Made by a program: the position numbers and the translations under genes. A stretch of 64,000 bases of DNA. Origin: Planctomycetota bacterium (lineage in GTDB: Bacteria; Planctomycetota; Phycisphaerae; Phycisphaerales; SM1A02). Position 1 is the stretch's first letter. Every line of letters begins with the position of its first letter. The notes beneath the pieces were generated by a model. The model was not told where the DNA came from, did no database searches, and was given only the letters and a program-made list of their open reading frames with translations. The DNA is taken from assembly GCA_022568135.1 (NCBI GenBank), contig JADFFQ010000012.1:1-64000 (forward strand), written 5' to 3'. Below are positions 8,323 through 17,396 of this stretch, in pieces.

Positions 8323-10071
8323 ATGCGACATCGAAAGATGGCAACGGCCGGGCTGGTGCTGGCCGGGACGATGATGGCGGTCTACGGCCTGGCTGCGTTC
8401 ACCGGTGGGGTGGCCGGATTCCCCATCTTCGCCTTCGGCCTGCCACATGCCCCGGTGGGCCAAGCCGTGTTGAACCTAGACAAGTTGGGCAACCTCGTCG
8501 TGAGCAACATCGGCCCCAGCGGCGCCGACGGCGTGGCGGTCAATTTCGGCCCGGCCGACGGAGTGGAGCTCCACTTGCTCGGCGGCCCGCTCGCCGGCTC
8601 CTTGCTCCAGCTCGCCGCCAACGGAAAGGTCAACGGCCTGCCGAACCAGGACCTCGGCCATATCGGGATGGTCACGCTCCCCGAGGGCTACATTAGCATC
8701 GACCCCGACTTCTCCCCGATCGGCGTCAACGCCTACACCATCGAGGTCTACCTGGCCGGCGAGCTGGTCCACACGCAGGTCCAGACCGGGCCGACCGCGA
8801 TCGTCCCCCAGCTCCCGCACGGCCTGAGCGTGTTCCTCGATCAAGCCCAAGGCGGCGCTGCGGGGAATGATGTAGCCCATGACGTGATTTGGGACCTTCA
8901 CTTCCCCATTGCGACATCCATCCAGATCGTGGCGGGTCCGACGGTGATAGGCGATCTGCTGCGGCTGATCTACCCGCCCGATCCGGTCATCGTGGGCTCT
9001 ACCGATGGGCTCTACATCACCGCGGCGGACTCCGGCCAGCTCACGCTCACGATCAGCTCTGAGCGGCTCATCCAGTTCTCCAACCCGCACGAGGCCCTGG
9101 GCCAGGCCCACATGATCGGCTTCGACCCTCCTAATCTGCCGCCGCAATTGATCGTCTCCAACATCGGCTGCTGCGGCCAAGACGGCGTGTCCATCGACCT
9201 GGCCGGGGCCGTCCCGCGGGAGCCCGTTATCCCCAGCGCCGCCGTCCATCTGTCCATCCCCAATGTGTCCGCCGCCGGCGCGTACGTCGATGCGGCCGCA
9301 TCCGTCATGGGCATTGACCCCACGCCGTTTCTCGTCGGCTCCTCGCGCGCGAGCAACGTGTCCAATGTCGGCGTCCTGAATTCCGGCATCCACGTCGAGG
9401 TTACCGCGGACTTCACGCCGATCGGGGCCAACACCTTCACCGTTCAGTTGTTCAACTCGTTGGGCGAACTGGTCACCGAGGTGATGGGGGTCATCGACCC
9501 GGTCGTCATCAACGTGGACAATCTGAATGTCTCGATCATCGGCCACATGGCCGCCCACGCCCACGGCCAGTTCGACTGGGGTCTGACCTCGGTGCAGCTG
9601 GTCACGATCTCCGGCCAACCGCCGGAGCCGTGCGACGAGATCAGGTTGATCGCGGAAGGGCCCGGCGGTATCGCCCGCGGGCCGCTGCCGGACCTTGTGT
9701 CGATCGACCTCACCGCCGCGGGCATCGGGTCGTTCACCATCACCGATGAGACCGTCGAGGTATTGAGCACCGCCGACATCGCCGGTCCGCTCGGCGCCGG
9801 CTTCCCCGACGGATGCGTTGATGCGTTCGACCTGGGGACGCTGCTTGGTGCGTGGTGCTCCGCTGCGGGCGACCCAGACCCGGCCGGCGACGTAGACCCC
9901 CCCTGCGAGGGCTGCGTCTCCCCGAACTTCGCCCTGGCGGACATCTCCGGACCGGGTAGCCCGCCCAACAACCCACCCGATGGGTGCGTCGATCCGTTCG
10001 ACCTGGCGAAGCTGCTTGCCGAGTGGTGCTCCGTCGCCGGCGGCAACCCCTGCGGCACCTGCGGCCCGTAG
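8323..10071 (+). CDS. Secreted protein with paired C-terminal GC-type dockerin tag
   Basis: The ATG at 8323 has AGGAG 10-14 bases upstream and begins a signal peptide (MRHRKMATAGLVLAG followed by a hydrophobic run). The mature part of about 460 residues contains repeated segments of the form VSNIGxxGxDGV, SIDPDFSPIGxNxYTxxVY and VTADFTPIGANTFTVQLF, suggesting three or so related beta-rich domains; I do not recognise the fold or activity. The last 95 residues form a duplicated calcium-loop tag: DGCVDAFDLGTLLGAWCS and DGCVDPFDLAKLLAEWCS, separated by a cysteine-bearing linker and ending NPCGTCGP. The same tag closes the proteins at 13382 and 15429. No cohesin is seen. Export followed by tag-dependent sorting is an inference. 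Confidence 0.85.
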   Translation: MRHRKMATAGLVLAGTMMAVYGLAAFTGGVAGFPIFAFGLPHAPVGQAVLNLDKLGNLVVSNIGPSGADGVAVNFGPADGVELHLLGGPLAGSLLQLAANGKVNGLPNQDLGHIGMVTLPEGYISIDPDFSPIGVNAYTIEVYLAGELVHTQVQTGPTAIVPQLPHGLSVFLDQAQGGAAGNDVAHDVIWDLHFPIATSIQIVAGPTVIGDLLRLIYPPDPVIVGSTDGLYITAADSGQLTLTISSERLIQFSNPHEALGQAHMIGFDPPNLPPQLIVSNIGCCGQDGVSIDLAGAVPREPVIPSAAVHLSIPNVSAAGAYVDAAASVMGIDPTPFLVGSSRASNVSNVGVLNSGIHVEVTADFTPIGANTFTVQLFNSLGELVTEVMGVIDPVVINVDNLNVSIIGHMAAHAHGQFDWGLTSVQLVTISGQPPEPCDEIRLIAEGPGGIARGPLPDLVSIDLTAAGIGSFTITDETVEVLSTADIAGPLGAGFPDGCVDAFDLGTLLGAWCSAAGDPDPAGDVDPPCEGCVSPNFALADISGPGSPPNNPPDGCVDPFDLAKLLAEWCSVAGGNPCGTCGP

Positions 10072-10156
10072 CTGCGCGAAGCAGCCACGTCTCCCCGCGC
10101 GCGGATGTGGCGCCACAATTTGGGCCTGGTTTGTGCGCGAGGAGGCGGGCCGGCGA

Positions 10157-12337
10157 TCACGCGGCTGATTTGAGCCACTGCGGCTCCGAGCTGATGATTT
10201 TCTTGGCCGCCTCGGCGTCCATCGGCTCGGCGAAGTAATAGCCCTGGCCGTAGTCGCAGCCCACAGCCATGAGCTTCACCAGCTGATCCAGCGTCTCCAC
10301 ACCTTCGACGGTCACCTGCATGTTCAGCGTGTGGGCGAGTGAGACCACGGTGTGGACGACGTCAGCGTAGTCGTCGTTCGCGCTCATTGTGCCCACGAAC
10401 GCCCGGTCGATCTTGAGCACATCCAGCGGGAAGCGATGCAGATAGCTCAGCGATGAATAGCCGGTGCCGAAGTCGTCCATATGAATCTCCACGCCGAGTT
10501 CCTTGAGGCGCCGGAGCACCTCGGCGATGGAGTCGGGGTTTTCCATAATGACAGTCTCGGTGATTTCGAGTTTCAGATCTCTTCCGTCGATCCCGGTCGA
10601 GTTGAGGACCTGCTGCACCACCTCGACGAATCCCGGTTCAGCCACTTGGCGCTTGGAGACGTTGACGCTGACGGACAGCGAACGATCGCGGGGGAGCTGC
10701 TCCTGCCAGGCCCGCAGTTGTTGGCAGGCCTGCTGAAGCACCCATTCGCCGAGTTGCACGATGAGTCCCGTCTCTTCCGCATGTGCGATGAACTTTACCG
10801 GAGAGATGATGCCTCGCTGCGGATGCTCCCATCTGGCCAGCCCCTCGAAGCCGGTCAAGCGGCCGGTCTTGAGGCAGATGATGGGCTGGTAGGCGATGCC
10901 GAGCTCCTGATTCTCGACCGCGCGCCGCAGATCATTGCCCAGTTCCAGCCGGGACATCGCCTCGGCGTGCATCTGCTTGTTGAACACTTCATGCCGGGCC
11001 TTGCCCGCAGCTTTGGCGTGATACATCGCCGTGTCGGCGTCGCGGAGCAGATGATCCGCCTTGTCACACTCGATCTCGTTGAACGCAATTCCGATGCTGG
11101 CGGAGGTGAACACTTCGTGGCCATTCAGGTGAAATGGCTCCGCCAAGACCTCCTGTATGCGCTGAGCGACGACGCTCGCGTCGGATCTCGCTTTGATCCC
11201 ATCAAGCAGAACAACGAACTCGTCGCCGCCGATTCGAGCAATGGTATTGCTTTCCACTCTGGCGAGGGTGTCGCTGCTGCGCAGACATCGTTGCAACCGG
11301 TCGGCAATTGCGACCAGCAGTTGATCACCGACGAAATGACCCAGGCTGTCGTTGACTTCCTTGAACCGATCGACATCGAGGAACAGCACGGAGAACTTGT
11401 AGTCGTCATTGCGCCGGGCACGTTCGATGCAGCGCTCGAGCCGGTCCAGCAGCAGATCGCGATTGCACAGGCCGGTGAGCTTGTCGTGGAACGCTGCGTG
11501 GCGCAGCTGTTCCTCAGCTTGCCGCCGAACCGCGACTTCTCGTTCGAGATGCTCCTTTTGTCGCTCAACCTGAGCGGTGCGTTCGCGGACCCTTGATTTG
11601 AGCGTCTCCACAAAGGACGAAAGCACTCGGGCCAGGGTGTTGAGCTCTTCCGTGGTGCCCTGCTCCAGGCGGGGGAAGGATTCCTCGCCTTCCATCGCCT
11701 TCATGGCGGCGCTGGCTAGTTTCTGCACCGGGAGAATCAGGCGACGGGTCGTCCAATGGCGGACACGCTCCATGGCCGCCAGATAGACGACGCAGATCAA
11801 CCCAATGATGAGCATGATCAGCTTTCGGCGTTGCACCAGCACTTGATCCTGCTTACCGATCGCCAGGCCGGCGGCAGTCTCCACCTGGTCCAATCGCGTC
11901 ATGTACATCGCGGCGTTGGCACGGAGCCGCTCAAGTTCATCCACCAGAGGAAGCCCCGAGGCGCGGCTCAGCACCAGCTTCCGGCTCTGCTCGGTCATCG
12001 TCTCCAAAGCGTCCAGCGCCTGCTCGACGGGTTGTGCTTCGACGAGCAGTGAGCTGTGATGAAACCTGGCCAGACCGAGCACGGACCGCTCGATAGCGTG
12101 GTTCATAATGACGAAGCTGTCCTGGGCGGAATCGGAGGTGAGCGTGTTGATCGTTTCCAGCAGCTCCTGCCCATCGGTGAGGAGCATTCTGACCTGGTGA
12201 TACTGCTCCGACACCCTGCCGGTCTCCTGGGCGGCGCGCTCCAGCCCGCCAAGCAAGAGACCCACAGCAAGGGCAAGTCCGATTGCACCAGCGATGGCGA
12301 CGAAGAGAATGATCGACACGTGGTGGTGGATGCGCAT
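10157..12337 (-). CDS. Membrane-bound GGDEF/EAL cyclic-di-GMP enzyme
   Basis: A 726-residue signalling protein. An N-terminal transmembrane helix (IILFVAIAGAIGLALAVGLLL) is followed by a helical extracytoplasmic region of about 140 residues and a second helix (LIMLIIGLICVVYLAAM). A HAMP-like linker and coiled coil lead to a diguanylate cyclase domain with an intact GGDEF signature (about residue 370) and a phosphodiesterase domain carrying FEGLARW (about residue 497) in place of the usual EALxRW, then DDFGTGYSSLSYL. Both domains look intact, so it could make or break cyclic-di-GMP. It is convergent with the dockerin gene upstream and divergent from the tRNA side. ATG at 12337 gives a normal topology. 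Confidence 0.94.
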   Translation of the reverse strand: MRIHHHVSIILFVAIAGAIGLALAVGLLLGGLERAAQETGRVSEQYHQVRMLLTDGQELLETINTLTSDSAQDSFVIMNHAIERSVLGLARFHHSSLLVEAQPVEQALDALETMTEQSRKLVLSRASGLPLVDELERLRANAAMYMTRLDQVETAAGLAIGKQDQVLVQRRKLIMLIIGLICVVYLAAMERVRHWTTRRLILPVQKLASAAMKAMEGEESFPRLEQGTTEELNTLARVLSSFVETLKSRVRERTAQVERQKEHLEREVAVRRQAEEQLRHAAFHDKLTGLCNRDLLLDRLERCIERARRNDDYKFSVLFLDVDRFKEVNDSLGHFVGDQLLVAIADRLQRCLRSSDTLARVESNTIARIGGDEFVVLLDGIKARSDASVVAQRIQEVLAEPFHLNGHEVFTSASIGIAFNEIECDKADHLLRDADTAMYHAKAAGKARHEVFNKQMHAEAMSRLELGNDLRRAVENQELGIAYQPIICLKTGRLTGFEGLARWEHPQRGIISPVKFIAHAEETGLIVQLGEWVLQQACQQLRAWQEQLPRDRSLSVSVNVSKRQVAEPGFVEVVQQVLNSTGIDGRDLKLEITETVIMENPDSIAEVLRRLKELGVEIHMDDFGTGYSSLSYLHRFPLDVLKIDRAFVGTMSANDDYADVVHTVVSLAHTLNMQVTVEGVETLDQLVKLMAVGCDYGQGYYFAEPMDAEAAKKIISSEPQWLKSAA

Positions 12338-12867
12338 TGGGCACTCAGAGGACTGTGCGTGGGATCATGTATTCGCCTGGCTGCAAGGATGGAGCTCCGG
12401 CGAGGCCGCTTTATCATGCCCTGGCGGCTTGGACACGCACTCTTTCCCGCGCATCCTCCAGGTTGATCATCGGCAATTCCTGCGTTGCACTTTTGCCAGT
12501 GACCAAGACGCCGCCAGGCCATCCAGCGTGCCGAGAGATGCCGATAAGAACGGCTGGAGGCTGCTGTGCTGTCGGCCGGGTCGCTCAATGCTTCGGACCG
12601 TCTCGTCCACGGGCGATGCCGGTTCGGGCGGGTGAAAAGGCAGTGCCAGCGGCGGCGAGTTGGTCAGGCCACCGCACACCCAGGCAAGATGACGAGGTTG
12701 GCACGCAATGCAGCGAGCGGTGCGCCTGCGCCGACCGGGCCCGTGCGGCAAGTGGGCGAGTACATCATTGTCTCCACGCCTTGGCTTGGCGCGCCCTTGC
12801 CGATTCGCCAACCGAACTTCACGCAGGCGGGTACGCAAAGTCTCGCGTTCAGCGGGCGTTAGGAAAG
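12338..12867. other. 530-bp stretch without a supported gene
   Basis: Several open frames cross this stretch on both strands, but their translations are arginine/proline/alanine-rich without recognisable motifs, signal peptides or good ribosome-binding sites. I see no clear repeat or terminator here. Confidence 0.5.
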
Positions 12868-12941
12868 TGGGCGATACAGGACTCGAACCTGTGACCTCAC
12901 GGGTGTGATCCGTGCGCTCTAGCCAACTGAGCTAATCGCCC
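12868..12941 (-). tRNA. tRNA-Val (anticodon CAC)
   Basis: The minus strand folds into a complete cloverleaf: acceptor GGGCGAT/ATCGCCC, D-stem GCTC/GAGC, anticodon stem CACGG/CCGTG around loop ATCACAC (anticodon CAC), and T-stem ACAGG/CCTGT with loop TTCGAGT. A discriminator base A follows and CCA is not encoded. It reads GTG codons. Confidence 0.96.
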
Positions 12942-13381
12942 GAACATTCAGGGAGTCTCGATTCTCAGCTGATCCGTTTATAGGCAACCGCGAATCGCGG
13001 TGTTGGGGCAGCCAGTATATCCGACTCGGACATGCCGGCCACCGGACCAAACCACCCCACCGGCCGGTTGTGGTTGTCGCGTCTGCGCAGACCGTGGACC
13101 GCCCTCTCGCCGCCCTTCGCGACCCCAATCAGCCGGGAGCCGGCTGGATGCGGTTCAACCAGCCGGAATTGAGCCCGATTGACCCAAAAACCGTTTCTTC
13201 GCACCGTCCAGCCTGATATACTCCCGCGAAGGAGTTCCCGAAAGGCCTGGGTGTCGCCCACCGGGTAAATGACGGAGGTGCTGACTGGTACACCGCTGGT
13301 TGGTTGCGCGGCAACTCGACGACACGCAATGATCGTGCTCGGCCATTTGATAAGGCTTGTGGACGCGTAAGGGGATGTAAG
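12942..13381. other. 440-bp stretch between tRNA-Val and the di-haem protein gene
   Basis: No convincing gene. Short minus-strand frames here show no motifs. A TATACT box at about 13217-13222 could be a -10 element for the gene at 13382, but no good -35 partner is seen. Confidence 0.45.
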
Positions 13382-15259
13382 ATGCGGACATCGAATCAGA
13401 TATCTACGTGGCTGAGGCTCGCGGTGGTCGCGCCAGCCATGTTTGTCACCCAGTTTGCCCAGGGTCGTGGGCCGGTCGCCCAGCCGAAGTTGGGCGATCC
13501 GCTTCTAGGCCTCACCGCCGCCCAGCTGGATCGATTCGCTGTGGGCAAGACTTCGTTCCAGCACGTGCTCACGGAGCCGGAGGGATTGGGCCCGGTCTTC
13601 AACAAGAACTCCTGTGGCGGGTGCCACAACACCCCGATCGGCGGGTCCGGCAACGCCGTCGTGACCCGCTTCGGGACGACCGACCGGATGGGCAAGTTCG
13701 ATCCGCTTGCAGAGCTTGGCGGCTCACTTCTTCAGGCAGAAGCGATTAGTGACCCATGCGCTGAGCAGGTCCCGGTCGAAGCAACCATCCAAACCTTCCG
13801 GTTAACTCCCTCGACGCTGGGGTTCGGGCTGACCGAGGCGATTTCCGACGCGGACTTGCTGGCCAACGCAGACCCGGACGATCTGGATGGCGACGGCATC
13901 AGCGGCAGAGCTATCATGGTTTCGCCGTTGGAGGACCCGGGCAACATGCGGGTCGGGCGGTTCGGGTGGAAGACACATGCGGCCACGATGCTGACATTCT
14001 CAGCCGGAGCGTCCCTGAATGAGATGGGCCTGACCAATCGGTTCATCACCCAGGAGAATGATCCCAACGGCATCAATCCACCGGATCTGGTGGACTGCGA
14101 TCCCGTACCGGATAATCCGTACGAGGACAATGTTTCATTGGGTAATGGCACGAACAAGGAGTTCATCGACGTCACCGCCGACTTCATGCGATTCTCAGCT
14201 CCGGCACCCCAGACCCCGAAGTCGGGTATGACCGGCGAGGCGCTCTTTATCAGCATCGGTTGCGCCGACTGTCACGTCCCGCAGTTCACGACGCCCGATG
14301 ATCCCTCGCTTGAGGATGCGATTCGCAACAAAGTCCTCCACCCGTACTCCGACTACCTGCTGCACGACATGGGCGCTGCCGGCGACGGCATCGTGCAAGG
14401 TGGTGCGGAGGCTCAGGAGATCCGCACGATGCCGTTACGAGGTCTCCGCTTTCGCGATCCGATGTGGCACGACGGTCGCGTAGCCGGGGGCTTCTTCGAG
14501 GATCGCATTAAGAAGGCGGTCGCCTGCCACTGTGCTTCGGGCAGTGAGGGCCAATCATCGGCCCAGCTCTTCCTCAGCGGCACGGTCGCAAACTGCCCCG
14601 ACAGCCTACCAACGGGTGGCGACGGCTTCACGTGCAACCCCAACCCGGGCATCGTCAAGGGCGGCCTCGACGACAATCAGCGGGCGGCCGTCATCGCCTT
14701 CCTGGCTTCACTGGGCCGGCGCGAATTCAACCACGCCGGACTCCTCGACATCGACGACAAGGTGGGCCCCGACGATTTCGTCGCCTTCGCCTCCTGTTTC
14801 GGTGAGGTCCTTGTTACGCCGGATGACTTCTGCGCCATCGACGACGTGGATCAGGACGGCGACGTCGACCTTGACGACTTCAACGTCTTCCTCACGGTCT
14901 ACAACGGCCCCCTGGAGGACTGTAACACCAACACGGTGCTCGACCTGCTGGATATCCTCAACGGAACCAGCCCCGACACGAACGGCAACGGCATCCCGGA
15001 CGAATGCGAATGCCTGGGCGACCTCAGCGGCCCTCTGGCCGTGCCCGACGGTTTTGTCGATCCGTTTGACCTGGCAGCAGTGCTGGGCGCGTGGTGTTCT
15101 GCCCTGAACGACCCGAACCCGCCGAGCCCGCCTTGCGAGAATTGCTCCGCGGCAAATCTCGCCCTGGCGGACATCTCTGGTCCAGCCGGCCCCCCTGATG
15201 GTTGTATCGATGCGTACGACCTTGCAAGGGTCCTGGTGGGCTGGGGTCTGTGCCCGTGA
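13382..15259 (+). CDS. Secreted di-haem oxidoreductase-like (DUF1111) protein with dockerin tag
   Basis: ATG at 13382 follows AAGGGG and starts a signal peptide (MRTSNQISTWLRLAVVAPAM). The catalytic part resembles the di-haem oxidoredictase family (PF06537/DUF1111): two CxxCH haem sites, CGGCH (about residue 78) and CADCH (about residue 294), plus the family LRGLRFRDPMWHDGR segment. It is probably a periplasmic or cell-surface electron-transfer protein; the substrate is unknown. After about residue 450 come calcium-loop-like motifs (DDVDQDGDVDLDDFNVFL, then DTNGNGIPDEC) and finally the duplicated dockerin tag (DGFVDPFDLAAVLGAWCS, then DGCIDAYDLARVLVGWG). At 625 residues it is longer than plain DUF1111 proteins because of this tail. 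A longer frame from 13304 lacks the signal peptide at its start. Confidence 0.9.
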   Translation: MRTSNQISTWLRLAVVAPAMFVTQFAQGRGPVAQPKLGDPLLGLTAAQLDRFAVGKTSFQHVLTEPEGLGPVFNKNSCGGCHNTPIGGSGNAVVTRFGTTDRMGKFDPLAELGGSLLQAEAISDPCAEQVPVEATIQTFRLTPSTLGFGLTEAISDADLLANADPDDLDGDGISGRAIMVSPLEDPGNMRVGRFGWKTHAATMLTFSAGASLNEMGLTNRFITQENDPNGINPPDLVDCDPVPDNPYEDNVSLGNGTNKEFIDVTADFMRFSAPAPQTPKSGMTGEALFISIGCADCHVPQFTTPDDPSLEDAIRNKVLHPYSDYLLHDMGAAGDGIVQGGAEAQEIRTMPLRGLRFRDPMWHDGRVAGGFFEDRIKKAVACHCASGSEGQSSAQLFLSGTVANCPDSLPTGGDGFTCNPNPGIVKGGLDDNQRAAVIAFLASLGRREFNHAGLLDIDDKVGPDDFVAFASCFGEVLVTPDDFCAIDDVDQDGDVDLDDFNVFLTVYNGPLEDCNTNTVLDLLDILNGTSPDTNGNGIPDECECLGDLSGPLAVPDGFVDPFDLAAVLGAWCSALNDPNPPSPPCENCSAANLALADISGPAGPPDGCIDAYDLARVLVGWGLCP

Positions 15260-15428
15260 GCGGCGGCGGGTCTTCGTCCGAGTCGCGGCCACGCGCCGCA
15301 AGGGAATGCCGGCGATGACCGCCCTGCTGATCGCCGGGGCAACTGATGATTCCATCCCAAACGCTACCTCATTTGCACTACAACCCCCATAGGGTGGGGT
15401 ATCGAGAACCATACCTTGGAGTACCATC

Positions 15429-17018
15429 ATGAACAGGACGCATGAAATGCAGGCGGTAGGGGCACTGACGTGCCTCCTGATCGCGGGTCCGGCGTTCGCC
15501 GGTGGTTGGGTCCAGTTTGCGAACGAGACCTCCACGCGCCTCGTCGCTAGTTCGTCGCTGGGTAGCAACGATACGCAGGAGAAGGACTATGCCTGGGGTG
15601 ATCTCGATCACGATGGCGATATCGACCTCGTCGTCGTCCGCAAGGAACCGTTCACGACGCCGGGCCGCCGCCGCAACGTCCTGTTCATGAACGAGGGGAT
15701 CGCCGAGGGCCACAGCGTCAACGGCGTCCTGGTTGACCGCACCAAACAGTACATCGGCGGCTTCCTCGATCTCACCAACGACCGAGATGTGGTGGTGGCG
15801 GACGTCGATGGCGACACTTGGCTCGACATCATCACCGCGCCAACCTACGGCTCGGGTCTGCCCACGGCGATCTCGCATCCCCGTGTCTACATGAACCAGG
15901 GCGAGGTCGCAGGCGTCTGGCAGGGATTCATCTATGAGCAGGCGCGCATTCCCACCTTTCCGTCGCACCCCAACTTCTGCGGCGTCGCGGCCGGAGACGT
16001 GACCGGCAACGGAGCCCCGGACCTCTACTTCACCGATTACTCCAACAGCCTCGAGGACCGGCTACTGATCAATGACGGAACCGGCTTCTTTACTGACCAG
16101 AGCACGGCCCGCCTGCCTTCCGGGTTTCTGGCGTCGGGCTTCGGCATACACACCGTCATTGCGGACATGAACGGCGACGGCTGGAACGACATCCTCAAGA
16201 ACGAAGCCGGTCCCGTCGAGACGGCTAACAACGCCGGCAACGGCTTCTTCAATATCTACGAAACCTCCTACTCCGGCGCTGCCTACTTCTTCAACACCGG
16301 CGATCTCAACAACGACGGAAAGCTCGACATCATCGTCAGCGATGACGGCGTCGATCGCTACCTGCTGAACCTGGGCAACGGCGGAAATGGGATGGCCGAC
16401 TTCGTCTCGTTCTCGTTCCCCGCCTCAACCTCCGGCTTCGGCAGCAACTCGATCATTGCCGACCTCAACAACGACGGCTGGAACGATGTGATCATCGCCG
16501 ACGTGGACGTGGACATCTCCGGTTGCACACGAGTCACGGATATCCTCCGAAACAACGGCAACCCGCCCAACGTCACGTTCACCGTTGCTACCGGCGGCAT
16601 CCCCAGCAGCATGCTCCAGGGTGTTCATGACTTCGCCGTCATCGACCTCAATGGTGACTGCTGGCTCGACCTGGTCATCGGGCGCTGTACCGGCACCCAG
16701 GTGTGGATCAACCAGGCGCCAATCTCCGCATGTCAACCCGTCTCCCCGGCTGACATCACCGGCCCGCGCGCTGTGCCGGATGGATGCGTTGACGCGTTCG
16801 ATCTCGGGGCCATGCTCGGTGCGTGGTGCTCCGGCGTCAACGACCCGAACCCGCCGAGCCCGCCTTGCGAGAACTGCAGCCACGCGAATATCGTCCTCGC
16901 GGACATCTCCGGTGCGGCCAATGTGCCGGATGGGTGCATCGATGCGTTCGACCTGGCGAAGCTGCTGGCCGATTGGTGCTCCGCCGCCGGCGGCAATCCA
17001 TGCGGCACCTGTTTCTAA
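15429..17018 (+). CDS. Secreted VCBS/FG-GAP repeat protein with dockerin tag
   Basis: A signal peptide (MNRTHEMQAVGALTCLLIAGPAFAG) precedes repeated calcium-loop beta-propeller motifs of the form DLDHDGDIDLVVV, DVDGDTWLDIITA, DMNGDGWNDILKN, DLNNDGKLDIIVS, DLNNDGWNDVIIA and DLNGDCWLDLVIG, the signature of VCBS/FG-GAP propellers used in adhesion or as scaffolds for secreted enzymes. The C-terminus has the duplicated dockerin tag (DGCVDAFDLGAMLGAWCS, DGCIDAFDLAKLLADWCS) and ends NPCGTCF, almost as in the protein at 8323. A 34-base block in the linker is identical to the tag of the preceding gene. ATG at 15429 was chosen because it begins the signal peptide. Function beyond surface or secreted location is unknown. 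Confidence 0.9.
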   Translation: MNRTHEMQAVGALTCLLIAGPAFAGGWVQFANETSTRLVASSSLGSNDTQEKDYAWGDLDHDGDIDLVVVRKEPFTTPGRRRNVLFMNEGIAEGHSVNGVLVDRTKQYIGGFLDLTNDRDVVVADVDGDTWLDIITAPTYGSGLPTAISHPRVYMNQGEVAGVWQGFIYEQARIPTFPSHPNFCGVAAGDVTGNGAPDLYFTDYSNSLEDRLLINDGTGFFTDQSTARLPSGFLASGFGIHTVIADMNGDGWNDILKNEAGPVETANNAGNGFFNIYETSYSGAAYFFNTGDLNNDGKLDIIVSDDGVDRYLLNLGNGGNGMADFVSFSFPASTSGFGSNSIIADLNNDGWNDVIIADVDVDISGCTRVTDILRNNGNPPNVTFTVATGGIPSSMLQGVHDFAVIDLNGDCWLDLVIGRCTGTQVWINQAPISACQPVSPADITGPRAVPDGCVDAFDLGAMLGAWCSGVNDPNPPSPPCENCSHANIVLADISGAANVPDGCIDAFDLAKLLADWCSAAGGNPCGTCF

Positions 17019-17396
17019 AGCGGTTGCGAAGAAACTGGAGCGACCGTTCCGAGCCGCGACTGGCAGGAGCGGACGCACCGAGTCCGCTTACTGATGTGCG
17101 CTGCTCGTTCAATCGCTCCACGTGGGCCGCAACCGTTCCAAGGAACCGCTGGGCTGCTGATGGTGTCCCTCCATGCGTCAATAACTACTGTGATGTGAGA
17201 TGGTTGCGATGACGACTTCCGCGGCCAAACGTGGTCGTCGAGACACGTGGAATCAAGAAGTAGGGAAGATCGGCCGCATCGGCGGTGTCCTTTGGATACG
17301 TGGGGTGTCGCGCGGGCCCGTGGGCTATACCCCCCACAATTCCAAGTTCACCGACATTCACGGGACCACATCAAGTCATCCAGGGAGGCGACCCAT
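17019..17396. other. 378-bp stretch without a supported gene
   Basis: Open frames here are extensions of neighbouring frames with no motif. GGAGG just before 17397 marks the next gene start. No terminator with a clear stem and T-run was seen. Confidence 0.45.

Noticed and set aside
8476-10116. Minus-strand 546-codon frame opposite the first dockerin gene
   Set aside because: The plus strand has a signal peptide, ribosome-binding site and dockerin tag; the minus frame shows only complement composition.
12337-12894. Plus-strand 185-codon frame running up to tRNA-Val
   Set aside because: It runs into the tRNA gene, has no ribosome-binding site and no recognisable pattern.
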